The notes: generated by a model not told the origin, from the sequence alone. Positions 16,212 through 26,593 are shown, numbered from the stretch's first letter. The stretch: DNA of 64,000 nt from Prevotella sp. UBA2809 (GCA_002351725.1 DEHD01000017.1:9627-73626); one strand, 5' to 3'. Translations and numbers: made by a program.

Positions 16212-18654
16212 AAAAGGTATCAATACGGAGGTTCCCCGTTTTTAGTTTTTCTGAGGTGCAGCTGAGTGTGATGGTCGATGGAGCGTGACCACTCTGGATG
16301 ATGAACTGCGCCAGACCGTTAAAGGCTGGGATGCTGAACGCGCGGCATCGCTGACTCTTGGGGTGGTCTTCGCCGTTATACGACGGATCGCCATTACCGG
16401 CCCCAAGTATGCGGGCATCGCCATCGAGATGCATAGTAAGCATCTGACAGGCATCGGGCACTACGCGCCCCTTTTGATCCTGAATCTCTACAGCTACAAT
16501 TGTTACGTCGCGACCGTCGGCTGTCATGGCACTGCGGTCGGCTTTCAGCACAATCTTGTAGGCAGGCTTAGTGGTCTCAATGGTTTCGGTGAGGATACGC
16601 TTACCTTTTTTGTAGCCTGTTGCTACCACCTTGCCTGGCTGATAAACGGCCTTCCACTTCAGGTGACCATTCTTAGGCATGGGCTGACGGCCCAGTCTCT
16701 TGCCGTTTACAGTGAGTTCCACCTCGTCGCAGTTACTATAGGCCCACAGCTCTATCTCTTCGCCTTCATGACCCTTCAGGTTCCAGTGGGGGAAGATGTG
16801 GAGCGTGGGTTCATCGGTCCACCACGATTTAAGATACCACGCCTCGTCTTTCCAGAATCCGCAGTAGTCGAGAATGCCAAATTCAGAGTCGGTTGCAGGA
16901 TAACTGAGTGGATTAGGTTCGCCTCGATAGTCGAAACCGGTCCAGTAGAACAGACCTGCTGCCCAAGGTCGTTCAGCATAGAATTTCCAACCGCGCTCAA
17001 TCACGTTCTCTATGTGATGGTGGGTGGTGTCGCGGTTCATGCTTACCATACGGCCAGGCTGTTGAGGTGAGTTGAAATAAACGCCGCGTGTGCCGCAGCC
17101 GGTGGTTTCTTCTGTTCCCACAATCTTCCACGAAGGGTTAGCTTTCTTGCGGTTGTCTACATCATTCTGCACAATGTAGTTGAATCCTACCACGTCGAGT
17201 CCCTTTATCATTTCTGTACCTCCAGCATTGGCGATGGTAGAAGGGCGTGTGGGGTCGAGTAGACGGGTGTATTCACGCATGGCAGCTGCTATACGTGTGC
17301 CTTGGATGGTGTTCTCTATACCCCATTCTTCGTTACCATCACTCCAAAGGATGATGCTGGGATGATTACGGTCGCGCTTAATCATGTTTGCCAAGAGGCG
17401 CTGATGCTCGGTGTTGATACCGGTTAGGCGGTTCTCGTCGATGACGAGTATGCCCTCGCGATCGCAGATGTCGAGTAGAGCAGGTGTCATGGGGTTATGC
17501 GACGCACGGTAGGCATTGCAGCCTAACTGCTTGAGTTGCTTGATGCGCCATGCCTGTAGAGCATCGGGAATGGCTGCTCCCACGCCGGCATGATCCTGAT
17601 GCATGTTTACACCCTTCAGCTTCAGGGGGTGCCCGTTGAGCAAGAAACCTCTGTCGGCATCGAAGGCAATATCTCGGATACCAGTGGTTGTCTCATACAC
17701 ATCAGTCACATGGCCATCCACCTTAACGGTTGTCTCTACCTTGTATAGATACGGATCGGTGGTACTCCACAGATGTGGCGCCTGCAGCGATAGAGTCTGT
17801 TTGCAGTCGCTGGTCTCTTTTGGTCTTAAAGTGATGGTGGCTATGGTGGTCTTGCCTACCTCATGTCCCTCAGCATCCAAGAGTCGCTGCTCTACCTCGC
17901 AGGTCGTTGCTTTCAGCGAGTGGTTGTTTACCTCGGTATCGATGTGGATGGTGGCTGAGGTATAGGGTTGTTTGATGTCGGCATAGACAAATGTGCCGAA
18001 GGGTGCCACGCTGACGGCGGAAGTCTTGGTAAGCCAGGCATCGCGATAGATACCTGCACCCTCGTAGAACCAACCCTCTTCGAGGGTAGCATCGGCACGC
18101 ACACAAATCAGGTTCTGACCACCGTAATTAACATACTCAGTTACATCGTATATCTGGGTGGCATAGCCGCTGGGCTCTGTGCCCATATAAAAGCCGTTGA
18201 ACCACACACGTGCATTGCGGAAAATGCCATCGAACCTCAGGGAGATATGCTTGCCCTCATCATTGGCAGGGATGATGATAACCTTACGATACCAGCCAAC
18301 ACTGGTCTCAGGATATTTATACCCCACGGTCTTATAGCCATGCGAGTGACTGGCTTCAGGGGCATAGGATAGAGTAGTAGCCCAGTCGTGGGGAATGCTT
18401 ACCTCTTGCCAGTCTGCATCATTGAACTTCATGGCGTAAGGCCCCTCGTTGTGTATTGAGTTGGCTTTGGTGAGGTAGTTAAAATACTCGGTACCACATC
18501 CGAAATCCTTTTTCGGGTCGGCGGCATTTCCGAAGGCAAATTTCCATCCCTGATCCAGTCGGATGGTCTCACGTACACTTGTCTGAGCCGTGATGCCCAG
18601 TGTCAGCATCACCAGCATGCTGCATGCAAGGGCTAATCTCTTAAGATTCTTCAT
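16210..18654 (-). CDS. GH2 beta-galactosidase-like glycosidase
   Basis: The 814-residue secreted enzyme starts with a signal peptide (about 1-23, LGITAQ). The GH2 order is complete: sugar-binding jelly roll (about 35-215, with SIPHDW and GWYRK), Ig-like domain (220-330), and TIM barrel with acid/base motif SDGNEEW (E442) and the nucleophile region GTEETTG. C-terminal DUF4982-like and Ig-like modules follow (about 650-814). This architecture usually belongs to exo-acting beta-galactosidases, though beta-mannosidase or other exo activity is possible given the mannanase neighbours. It is the last gene after GH26-GH26 on the minus strand. Confidence 0.88.
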   Translation of the reverse strand: MKNLKRLALACSMLVMLTLGITAQTSVRETIRLDQGWKFAFGNAADPKKDFGCGTEYFNYLTKANSIHNEGPYAMKFNDADWQEVSIPHDWATTLSYAPEASHSHGYKTVGYKYPETSVGWYRKVIIIPANDEGKHISLRFDGIFRNARVWFNGFYMGTEPSGYATQIYDVTEYVNYGGQNLICVRADATLEEGWFYEGAGIYRDAWLTKTSAVSVAPFGTFVYADIKQPYTSATIHIDTEVNNHSLKATTCEVEQRLLDAEGHEVGKTTIATITLRPKETSDCKQTLSLQAPHLWSTTDPYLYKVETTVKVDGHVTDVYETTTGIRDIAFDADRGFLLNGHPLKLKGVNMHQDHAGVGAAIPDALQAWRIKQLKQLGCNAYRASHNPMTPALLDICDREGILVIDENRLTGINTEHQRLLANMIKRDRNHPSIILWSDGNEEWGIENTIQGTRIAAAMREYTRLLDPTRPSTIANAGGTEMIKGLDVVGFNYIVQNDVDNRKKANPSWKIVGTEETTGCGTRGVYFNSPQQPGRMVSMNRDTTHHHIENVIERGWKFYAERPWAAGLFYWTGFDYRGEPNPLSYPATDSEFGILDYCGFWKDEAWYLKSWWTDEPTLHIFPHWNLKGHEGEEIELWAYSNCDEVELTVNGKRLGRQPMPKNGHLKWKAVYQPGKVVATGYKKGKRILTETIETTKPAYKIVLKADRSAMTADGRDVTIVAVEIQDQKGRVVPDACQMLTMHLDGDARILGAGNGDPSYNGEDHPKSQRCRAFSIPAFNGLAQFIIQSGHAPSTITLSCTSEKLKTGNLRIDTF

Positions 18655-18672
18655 TTTTTTCTTAGCTTTATT

Positions 18673-19815
18673 TTAGTATTTTACATCATCTCTTGATAAC
18701 ACGTAATCGCTATTGAATGCATCTTTCCACCAACTGATGGATGCATTGCTATGTGACTGTTCGTTGAAGGCTGCTGACTGCGGGTCGGACGTACGACCAT
18801 AGTCGTACCAAGGCATGAAGAAAAGCCACTTAGCACCGGCGTTCCATTGGCTCGATATGGTTGCCACATTGCCACATTCGGTAAGGGCAGCCAGCTTCTC
18901 GGGTTTCTGAGTCTGCAGGAACTTGAAGTCGAGCGTATAGCAATCGCTTGCACTTGACTGGTTGTACACGTCCATACCTACAATATCCACGTACTCATCG
19001 CCGGGATACCAGTCGAACCCTTTGCTATAGGGCTCCTGCCAGGCTGCTGCAGGTGTGAATGCCCAGATAAGATTGTTAATACCAGCTTCGGCAAAGCGCT
19101 TATACATCACCTTCCAGAGCTGTTGGCATGCAGCAGCATCCATACCCCACCAGAACCAGCGGCCGCCTGCTTCGTGCAATGGGCGCCAAATGACTGGAAT
19201 TCCTTTGTCCTTTAGCGTTTTGAGATATGATCCTACCAGGTCTATATCCTTAATCATACGTTTGTATTCTAAGGAACTCTCATCGAAAATTTTACGTACG
19301 TCAAATTTCGTTTTGTCGGTCTCATTACCATAGTAGAACGACCAGTCGCTGCCGTTGTTTGCAGGTACATTCCAATGCCACATAATGGCTACTATTCCTC
19401 CTGCCTGATGCCACTCCTCAACCACTTCTAGATTAGAATAGTCAATCCATCCGCCAGGCTGAGAGAATGGCAGATGGATAAAGTCGAAACAGTTGATGGC
19501 AGGCCATTTTCCTGTATGCTTGTAAACCCATTGTGCCTCATTGGTATTCCAGTTCACGTTGGTGCAAGCCCCAGAGAGTATCTTTTCTCCATAAATGCTC
19601 TTGAGGTAGTCAAGCAGTTTCACAGCTTCTGGCGAACGCTCATTGGTGGCTTCTGAAGGATCCTCTTCTGGCTTTTGGGGAGCTTCTGGTTCTACGGGTG
19701 AAACTGGTACTTCTGGTTTTTCTGGTTCTTTTTCTATCTTATCTTCGGTCTTTGAACACGATATGCCTGCCAGCACAAGCATGATAGCAAGTAGGAATTT
19801 AAGTTTCATATTCAT
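18673..19815 (-). CDS. GH26 endo-beta-mannanase, surface lipoprotein
   Basis: The 380-residue protein has a lipoprotein signal with cysteine at residue 20 (LAGISC) and then a Pro/Glu-rich linker (residues 23-58) that would hold the catalytic domain away from the membrane. The GH26 barrel spans about 62-378. Acid/base E215 lies in WRPLHEAGG, followed by WFWWG. Nucleophile E313 lies in ALTECGN. Lipid anchoring plus linker suggests an outer-surface enzyme that makes the first cuts in mannan. It lies 18 bp before GH2 and 7 bp after the second GH26 gene. Confidence 0.92.
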   Translation of the reverse strand: MNMKLKFLLAIMLVLAGISCSKTEDKIEKEPEKPEVPVSPVEPEAPQKPEEDPSEATNERSPEAVKLLDYLKSIYGEKILSGACTNVNWNTNEAQWVYKHTGKWPAINCFDFIHLPFSQPGGWIDYSNLEVVEEWHQAGGIVAIMWHWNVPANNGSDWSFYYGNETDKTKFDVRKIFDESSLEYKRMIKDIDLVGSYLKTLKDKGIPVIWRPLHEAGGRWFWWGMDAAACQQLWKVMYKRFAEAGINNLIWAFTPAAAWQEPYSKGFDWYPGDEYVDIVGMDVYNQSSASDCYTLDFKFLQTQKPEKLAALTECGNVATISSQWNAGAKWLFFMPWYDYGRTSDPQSAAFNEQSHSNASISWWKDAFNSDYVLSRDDVKY

Positions 19816-19822
19816 CGTTTTC

Positions 19823-20857
19823 TTATTTAATTGTTATCTCATCCCTTGTAAGAATAGTATCTGAATTCAGGAAAGTCTTCCAAAACTCAGGGGTGTTATT
19901 ACTTCCAAATACAAAAGGTATGGTCCACGGAGCTGCATAGAGCCACATCGCCTCTTCTGCAACCATCTCCTTGGCTCCTGGCATGCAGTCGCACTCGGCC
20001 AACGCCAGCATCTTGTTGGGATAATTTTTCTTCAGTATATTAAATTGTTCCTTGTAGGCACTATGATTGTTGTTGGCACGATATTGGTCACGTGCCACAA
20101 TATCTACATACGCATCACCAGGGTACCAATTGTCATCGTCGAGTTCCGATGTCCATACATAAATGAGATTGTGTACACCATGATCCATGAGGTACTTCTG
20201 CATATACAGGTAGAGCTGTTTGAAAGCTTCGGCACCATCATTGCCCCACCAGAACCAGGCGGTACCGCCACGGTTACTGTTGCCTGCAGCTTCGTGTAGA
20301 GGACGCCAGATGATGGGGATGCCCTGACTCTGGTAATGCAGTAATAGCTTGGTAATGGCTTCTAAGTCACGGTGTATCTGCTTATTCTCGGGAGTGCCTT
20401 CCTGTAGTGCCTTTTGGGGTGAGAAAGTAGTGCCTTTCTTTTGTGGTCCTGCGGCCGATGGCAGATAGAAAGAGTAACCTTGCTGCAGATCAAAACCGGG
20501 ATCTACGGGTACACTCCAATGCCAAATAAAACCTACGAGCCCGCCCGATTTATGCCATTGTAGGGCTGTATCGGCCATATAGTCGATATGATCCATACGG
20601 AAGTGCTGGAAGTCAAAGATGTTAAGTGCAGGATATTTTCCTGCAGTATTGTAAATTTCCTGAGCGTCGGTTGTATTGTAATCCCATCGGGCTTGGCATC
20701 CAGAAATGACTTTCTTACCCCATACGTCTTTACGCAAGTAGTCGTAAAGCTGCAAGGCTTCTTTTGTCGCTTTCTTATCAATGGGGTTAGGTGCAACCTG
20801 CGCAAAACCACAGGTAAACAGCGATAGGAATAAGGTAGCTACGAATGCTCTTTTCAT
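19823..20857 (-). CDS. GH26 beta-mannanase, periplasmic form
   Basis: The 344-residue enzyme has a Sec signal peptide (residues 1-19, CGFAQ) without a lipobox for retained anchoring. The catalytic residues are E189 in WRPLHEAAG and E288 in ALAECDC, with WFWWGN after the acid/base. Together with the lipid-anchored GH26 next to it, it fits a two-stage scheme: surface cutting followed by periplasmic trimming of manno-oligosaccharides. The two proteins are clearly homologous but well diverged. It is the first gene of the GH26-GH26-GH2 unit and has a TAACTTTG promoter 22 bp upstream. Confidence 0.92.
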   Translation of the reverse strand: MKRAFVATLFLSLFTCGFAQVAPNPIDKKATKEALQLYDYLRKDVWGKKVISGCQARWDYNTTDAQEIYNTAGKYPALNIFDFQHFRMDHIDYMADTALQWHKSGGLVGFIWHWSVPVDPGFDLQQGYSFYLPSAAGPQKKGTTFSPQKALQEGTPENKQIHRDLEAITKLLLHYQSQGIPIIWRPLHEAAGNSNRGGTAWFWWGNDGAEAFKQLYLYMQKYLMDHGVHNLIYVWTSELDDDNWYPGDAYVDIVARDQYRANNNHSAYKEQFNILKKNYPNKMLALAECDCMPGAKEMVAEEAMWLYAAPWTIPFVFGSNNTPEFWKTFLNSDTILTRDEITIK

Positions 20858-20878
20858 ATTGTTGAATTTATTTTGCTA

Positions 20879-20886
20879 CAAAGTTA
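20879..20886 (-). promoter_or_regulatory. Bacteroidetes -7 box (TAACTTTG) for the GH26-GH26-GH2 unit
   Basis: The minus strand reads TTATTAACTTTGTAGC just upstream of the GH26 start, downstream of the terminator at 20926-20966. The enzymes can therefore be transcribed apart from the SusC/D genes. Confidence 0.6.
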
Positions 20887-20925
20887 ATAAAAAAAAGATA
20901 TAATTGACATATATGTGCGTATTAT

Positions 20926-20966
20926 TTTTAAAAAGAGGGTGCTACCAATACAGGGCGCACCCTCTT
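20926..20966 (-). terminator. Terminator of the SusC/SusD/SGBP operon
   Basis: AGAGGGTGC (20934-20942) and GCACCCTCT (20957-20965) form a 9-bp stem with a 14-nt loop. On the minus strand it is followed by TTTTTAAAAAT. Confidence 0.8.
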
Positions 20967-21023
20967 CCACGAAATACTAACTAATAAACCAATTATACAT
21001 TTATGAACTTTAAAGTATGATGA

Positions 21024-22016
21024 TTATATTGATATGAGTACCACCTTAGTGGCTGTATAGTTGCAACCACTGATAATCAGACCAGCCTCCTGCAGTAGTG
21101 GCAGTGTCACCTCGTCGATGGTCATCTCGTAATAGCCACGTTCAAAATCTTCGCTTGTTAGGTTAATGACACCAAGTTCATCGGTAAGGCCACCCCAGGT
21201 AGAGCCGTGCTTGAATGAACCTTGCTGCCAACCTTCGGTCTGATCCTTGATATACACTCTGATGATATCGCCTATCTTTGCTTCGGCAAAGGCGTCGGCA
21301 TAGATGGTATTGATATAACCGCTCCATCCGCCCATTTCTACGTCGCCGCCGTTATAAAGGTCGATTTCCTTTTCTACCCATTTTCCGCCTGGCTGTACAC
21401 CTTTCTCTATACTCAGGCTACCAAGTTTCTGCACATCACCATTCTCAAAGTAGCTCTTTATAGCTATATTGTCGCCAACGGGTGTCTTCCCAGGAAGTGT
21501 AAGTGTGATGTTGGTATTTGACTTGCGCTTAAAGTCAAATGCGTCTATCTTTATAGCCTTCTCGCCTTCGCCAATCTCTACCGACTTGATCAACAGAAAG
21601 TCGTTTCCCTCAATCTGTAAGTCTTCGTAGGTTTTGACAACGTCAGCGGGGTTGAAATATCTTAAGGCTGTGTGAGCCTTACGGATGGTTTGGCGACTCT
21701 TTATGATATCCCCATCAGTTACTATGGTCAGAACGTCTTCTGTTTCAGCAATGTTGGCGGGTACAGTTGCTATAATCCTGTTATCATCTATAACTTTAAC
21801 CGTTTGAGCAGAAAAGCCTCCAGGGAACAGTACGTCGGTAGTATGTGATAGCCCATTACCTGTTATCTCCACTTCGGTTCCACTCATAACGATGGTGGGA
21901 TAAAATGCTGCTACCGACAGGTCTGCTGCACTCTCGTTGTCTTCGTCTGAGCACGATGTCAGTACTATTGCCATTGTCAGCATGATTGCCCAGACTGCAT
22001 TTATTATTTTATTCAT
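21024..22016 (-). CDS. Surface glycan-binding lipoprotein with IPT/TIG domain (SusE position)
   Basis: The 330-residue lipoprotein has cysteine at about residue 22 (VLTSC). Residues about 36-110 form an IPT/TIG Ig-like domain (PTIVMSGTEVEITGNGL, then VLFPG and IIATVPANI). The remaining 200 residues are a beta-rich module with many aromatics (GGWSGYINTIY, EGWQQGSFKHGSTWGGL) that suits carbohydrate binding. Gene order SusC-SusD-this gene is that of surface glycan-binding proteins, which capture polysaccharide at the outer membrane. No catalytic motif was found. It is the last gene of the transcript and is followed by a terminator. Confidence 0.82.
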   Translation of the reverse strand: MNKIINAVWAIMLTMAIVLTSCSDEDNESAADLSVAAFYPTIVMSGTEVEITGNGLSHTTDVLFPGGFSAQTVKVIDDNRIIATVPANIAETEDVLTIVTDGDIIKSRQTIRKAHTALRYFNPADVVKTYEDLQIEGNDFLLIKSVEIGEGEKAIKIDAFDFKRKSNTNITLTLPGKTPVGDNIAIKSYFENGDVQKLGSLSIEKGVQPGGKWVEKEIDLYNGGDVEMGGWSGYINTIYADAFAEAKIGDIIRVYIKDQTEGWQQGSFKHGSTWGGLTDELGVINLTSEDFERGYYEMTIDEVTLPLLQEAGLIISGCNYTATKVVLISI

Positions 22017-22035
22017 GTTATTCCGTGTTTAATAT

Positions 22036-23740
22036 TTATTGATTACTCCATCCTGGGTTTTGGGCCAGATTCTCATTCTTATTCAGTTCTGTGAAAGGGA
22101 TGGGGAAGAAGTAGAACTTATCGTTCCATCCTCGGTTCAATGTCGAACGGGTCATGATCACATCACCATTGATGTCTTTGTTCAGACGTATCACACTGAT
22201 CTGTTTCTGACTGTCGCCTTGTTTCCAGCGGCGGATGTCCCAAAAGCGATGGTCTTCGAAGGCAAGTTCGACCATTCGTTCGCGCTCATAGCGGGTTTTC
22301 CAGTCAGTATTATCGGTCCAATGTGGCATCTGCACATCTTCGCGGTCAAGAATCTTGTTCACTGCATCGTTGGCACTCATTGTGAATTCGCCCTTGACAT
22401 TGGCATCGCCATAATAGTTGAACATGGCCTCTGCATAGTTCAGATAGAACTCGCCAAGTCGCATCAGAATCCAGGCATGCTGTGTCTCGGTAGCGTCGTT
22501 GGTAGATATGTTCACGTTGGGGTCGCAGTATTTTTTCAGATAATAACCCGTCTGTGTGGCGTTGGTTAGAGGTGAAGCATTCAGACCACCCTCAAAGATC
22601 TCGATAGGATTGACATTGTAGTTGGGCCAGATATCGCCATTTTTCACAATGGTCATAGCAAAACGGGGATCCAGACCCTCATAAATAAGGGTTGACGGTG
22701 TTTAGATTGATAGTCTGGCCTGCATGGCGGCTGCCAAAGGTCTCGCGACTATCCTGATATTCATAGGCATCAACCAATGTCTGTGTGGGGCACATGCCCG
22801 ACTGCCCGTTCTCTACACCTACGGGATAGTTGTATTTCTCCCAACTGCTGAGAGCACCTTGCTTCTCTGCAAAGATCACCTCAGTGCCGTCGCCATTGTC
22901 GGGGCCCCATATATCAGCATATCGTCCTAACTTGATACCCCAGCCATCAGCTCTAACCAGTAGATCGTGATTGGCGCGGGCTGCATCGAGCCACCACTGC
23001 TTGTTGTTGTTTGTATTGAATAGTGGCGATGCTTTGTATAGCAGGGTGCGTGCTTTAAGAGCCAGACACATAGGTTTGGTAGCACGCCCTATATCGGTGT
23101 TCAGCTCTGTGACGTAAGTAATCGGCAGAAATTCTGCAATACGATTCATTTCGGCTACAATCCAGTCCATAATCTCGATGGCTGGTGTACGCTTTAGCTG
23201 ATTGGCCTCATCATTGGTGAGCGATTTCAAAGTGAATGGTACGTCGCCGTAGGTACGAACCAGTTCGAAATAGAACCAGGCACGCAGAAACCGGGCTTCG
23301 TATTCAAACAGCTCAAACTTGTTCTTCATGGCCTGGAAATCGTTATTGTATTCGTAAGCCGAAAGGTCAATCTTATCAAGCTTTTCCAGGAAGTTATTTG
23401 CTTCGGCAATGGCCTTGTAGCTATTCTCCCATGTATATGAGAACGGATTGATGGGGCTCCAGCCGCCATTGTAGAACTTGCGAACATTTGAATTGGATAA
23501 GGCACAGTCGGCCTCGTCGCAGGCAGTTGCGAATGTTGCACCGCTACCACCTTCGAAATTCTTGTCAATGCCATTGGGAATACGTGCATAAAGACTTGTT
23601 ACCAATCTTTGAATGCCATAATTAGGACTCTGGTATACCCATTCCTCGTTGTTCGTGGTTACCTCGCTGTAATCGAGGTCGACGCAACTGGTTAGCGATG
23701 CTGTTGCCAGTGCTGATATAATGATATTCTTAATTTTCAT
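22036..23740 (-). pseudogene. SusD/RagB-family lipoprotein gene broken by a 4-bp TTAT duplication
   Basis: The first 352 codons (lipobox cysteine C19 in LTSC, then SusD-like helical repeats) run in one frame from 23740 and stop at TGA near 22679. The rest (EGLDPRFA onward, ending in NKNENLAQNPGW) continues in another frame down to 22036. At the break the coding strand reads AACCCTTATTTATGAG. Removing one TTAT gives AACCCTTATGAG, encoding NPYEGLDPRF, the usual SusD sequence at this point. A repaired protein would be about 566 residues, a normal SusD length. The product would bind glycan over the SusC at 23755. It may be a true pseudogene, a reversible slippage site or a sequencing error. Confidence 0.9.
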
Positions 23741-23754
23741 ATCTGTTCTGATGT

Positions 23755-26562
23755 TTAGAATGTTAATGATACACCAACATTAATGCCCTTCAGCGTGGGA
23801 TAGCCTGTTCCGATGTTTTCTGGATCAAGTCCCTTCACATTTGTAAAGGTTAGAAGGTTGTCGCCCTTCACAAACACCTTGCACTCACGCATATTAATAT
23901 GTGATATGAGCCTTTCTGGAAGTTGGTAATATAACTCTATGTTGCGGAGCTTCAGGAAGTTCACGTTTTTCCACCATACACTGCTGGCGCGGTAGTTGTT
24001 ATGGTTTGTCTGCGACGTGAGTCGTGGATAGATGGGTGTACTGCTCACATCCCAGCAGTTGTCGTAGTATTCCTGCGACAGGTTGGCACCGCCAATCATG
24101 GGTGTCCAAACGCCTGTAGTACTCTGAGTGAACATAGCTGCTCCCTGTAGTAAGGCGTTGAAACCAAAATGCTTGTATTTGAAACCAATATTCAATGCAT
24201 AATTCAGTTCTGGCGATGTGGTGTCATATCCCATCTTCACGACATCGTTCTCGTTGATGACTCCATCGTTATTCTGGTCTTTGTATTTGAGGTCGCCGGG
24301 CTGGCAGGTGTCGAACTCCTGAACGGGTGAGTTCGCAATGTCGGCTTCGTCGCTGAAGAAACCGATGGCCTCCAGTCCCCAAGCCTGATTAACGCGTCCG
24401 TCGACAGCCGAAAGATAGTCATAAGCCACGTTCTCGATGGTGCGACTGATGCTGTTGCGGCCCCAAGTAAAGTGTCCGCCAATGTTGAAGGCTATATCAT
24501 GTTTTAACTGTTTTACCCAGTTTATGCCTAACTCTACGCCATAGCTGGCCACACGGCCCCAGTTGACATAGCCCGAAGGAATACCCATCACAGTAGAGTT
24601 CAATCCATTGGCCGACATCAGAATCTTGTCACGCAGCTGGTAGTAGGCATCCAGTGTTATATCAATGCTCTTGGCAAGGCGCAGATCGGTGCCAAGGTTC
24701 AGCTTATAAGCTGTCTCAAGGTTGAAGTGGCGCGTTGGTTGATACGATATGAAGGTTCCCCAGGTTTGTGAACCACGACCAGCCCCGAAGTAATAGTCGC
24801 CACCACCACCGTCATAGTTCTCCAGCCAGATGCCATTGATGGGCACATAGTCGAGATGCTGTATGGCACCCGAAAGGCGCAACTTTCCAAAGTTAAGCAG
24901 TCCCTCGTCATGATTGGCATAGATATAACCCAATGAGAGTGCGGGTGAGAAAGCCCACTTTTCAGGGTATGAACGATTGGAACCGTTGAAGCCTAGTACC
25001 AAGTCGGCCACATATCTTTCTTTTAAGTCGTAATGCAGGTTCAGTAACCAGTTCATACGGTTGAATGTCTGATATTTACCATCCGATGTGATGTTCTTCT
25101 GGTTCCATATCAGCGATGCATTGAAGTGGTCCTGGTTGGTGAACTGTGTCTGATAGTGGGCTGCCACAGAGAGATAGGAAGAACGTGAATGGTGGTTCTG
25201 CCAGTAGTTGAATGACAGATTATCGGTCTTATCTCCTGCAGAATAAGAGGTCAGTCCAATACGGTTGCCACTGGCATCGAATGTGTAGCGTTCATAGCCA
25301 TACATAAATCCCATCGTATTTCCTTCATAAATCTCGGAATAGTTGTTGTAACCGAAACGCGCTTTCAGTGAAAAACCTCTCAGCAAGTTCGAGAGATCCT
25401 GCTCCAGTGTCAGGTCGCCTTGGAACAAACGGGCGTGGCTCTTTTGGAATCCAGAAGCCTGAATCTGTGCTATCACATTGTCGCTTCCATAGGTGGTGTT
25501 ACCACCCCAAATACCAGCCAGCTCTCCTTCGGGGTCGTTGGTTACGGGAAAGGCCGATGATGGTACACGATAAAACATGTCGAATACACCGTCGGCTGTT
25601 ATACCTGCCGGACGATTGGTCTCAATGAAGGAACCAAGCAAATTAACCTGCATTTTGGTGGTCTTGGTAAGCATCGCATCGATGTTGGTTCTGACATTGG
25701 CTTTCGAGAACTTTAATTGTGAATTATAGTCACCCTGATTGGTGCCTTTCAGCAGTCCGCGACTGTCAGTGTAATCGAGTAGCGTAAAGAACTGCAGGCG
25801 TTCATTACCACCTTTAAGAGAAAGATTAATCTGATTTTCAGAGCCCATATTCTTCAAAGCCTCTTTTTGCCAGTCTACGTTAGGGTAGTAGTAGGGCGTA
25901 CTGCCATCAGCAAATGCTTCAAGTTCGCTCTGATTGTACATGGGTGTCAGACCATCATTCTGTCGCGCCTTATTCATGGCCTTTGCATAGGTGGTGGCAT
26001 CTACAAACTTTGCTACTTGAGGGCTGAAAGTGAACTTATGGTCGTAGCCAACGTTGACCGACAGTTTCTGGGGCACGCCACGCTTGGTCTTTACGAGTAT
26101 GGCGCCATTGATACCTTCGTAACCATAGAGTACAGTGGCAGCACCATCGCGGAGTACGGTTACCGACTCTATTTCGTCAAGGGTCAGGTAGTCTATGGAA
26201 CGCTCTATACCGTCTACCAGTATGAGTAGCTTGTTCTCACTGGTGGTTTGCGCTCCACGCACATTCATACGTGCACCAAAGTCGTTATCGCCTTCAAATT
26301 TACCATTCTTGAGGGCTGTAAGACCTAACAGACGGCCATAGAGCGCATCTTTCAGTGTGATGGCAGCAGTCTTCTGCAGCTCTTCGCCCGAAATGGTTTG
26401 GGTGGCAGCTGTTGACAGTTTTTGGCTTTGGGTAATGCCCATGCCTAAATCTACTGTACCGCTCTCATAGTTTACCAGTGTGCTTTGGGCTCTGGTTCCC
26501 GTCGTGACGGTCAGCAGTCCTGCCGTCACTATCATTGTCTTGAGCAATATCTTGTTATTCAT
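23755..26562 (-). CDS. SusC-like TonB-dependent outer-membrane transporter, short N-terminus
   Basis: The 935-residue protein has a signal peptide (about 1-26, TRAQS) and a plug domain from about 50 (EELQKTAAITLKDALYGRLLG, VRGAQ, LLILVDGIER, VTVLRDGAATVLYG, NGAILVKTKRG). The beta barrel ends in an aromatic residue (GVSLTF). Unlike the companion SusC at 28581 it lacks the N-terminal carboxypeptidase-regulatory-like domain, and its TonB-box region is atypical. It would import oligosaccharides together with the SusD protein encoded directly downstream, which is frameshifted here. Confidence 0.92.
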   Translation of the reverse strand: MNNKILLKTMIVTAGLLTVTTGTRAQSTLVNYESGTVDLGMGITQSQKLSTAATQTISGEELQKTAAITLKDALYGRLLGLTALKNGKFEGDNDFGARMNVRGAQTTSENKLLILVDGIERSIDYLTLDEIESVTVLRDGAATVLYGYEGINGAILVKTKRGVPQKLSVNVGYDHKFTFSPQVAKFVDATTYAKAMNKARQNDGLTPMYNQSELEAFADGSTPYYYPNVDWQKEALKNMGSENQINLSLKGGNERLQFFTLLDYTDSRGLLKGTNQGDYNSQLKFSKANVRTNIDAMLTKTTKMQVNLLGSFIETNRPAGITADGVFDMFYRVPSSAFPVTNDPEGELAGIWGGNTTYGSDNVIAQIQASGFQKSHARLFQGDLTLEQDLSNLLRGFSLKARFGYNNYSEIYEGNTMGFMYGYERYTFDASGNRIGLTSYSAGDKTDNLSFNYWQNHHSRSSYLSVAAHYQTQFTNQDHFNASLIWNQKNITSDGKYQTFNRMNWLLNLHYDLKERYVADLVLGFNGSNRSYPEKWAFSPALSLGYIYANHDEGLLNFGKLRLSGAIQHLDYVPINGIWLENYDGGGGDYYFGAGRGSQTWGTFISYQPTRHFNLETAYKLNLGTDLRLAKSIDITLDAYYQLRDKILMSANGLNSTVMGIPSGYVNWGRVASYGVELGINWVKQLKHDIAFNIGGHFTWGRNSISRTIENVAYDYLSAVDGRVNQAWGLEAIGFFSDEADIANSPVQEFDTCQPGDLKYKDQNNDGVINENDVVKMGYDTTSPELNYALNIGFKYKHFGFNALLQGAAMFTQSTTGVWTPMIGGANLSQEYYDNCWDVSSTPIYPRLTSQTNHNNYRASSVWWKNVNFLKLRNIELYYQLPERLISHINMRECKVFVKGDNLLTFTNVKGLDPENIGTGYPTLKGINVGVSLTF

Positions 26563-26593
26563 ATTGATTCTTATAAGTTGTTTGTTCTGTTTT

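Noticed and set aside
16285..17070. 261-residue plus-strand frame
   Set aside because: It is antisense to GH2, which has clear motifs and a signal peptide. No independent evidence supports it.
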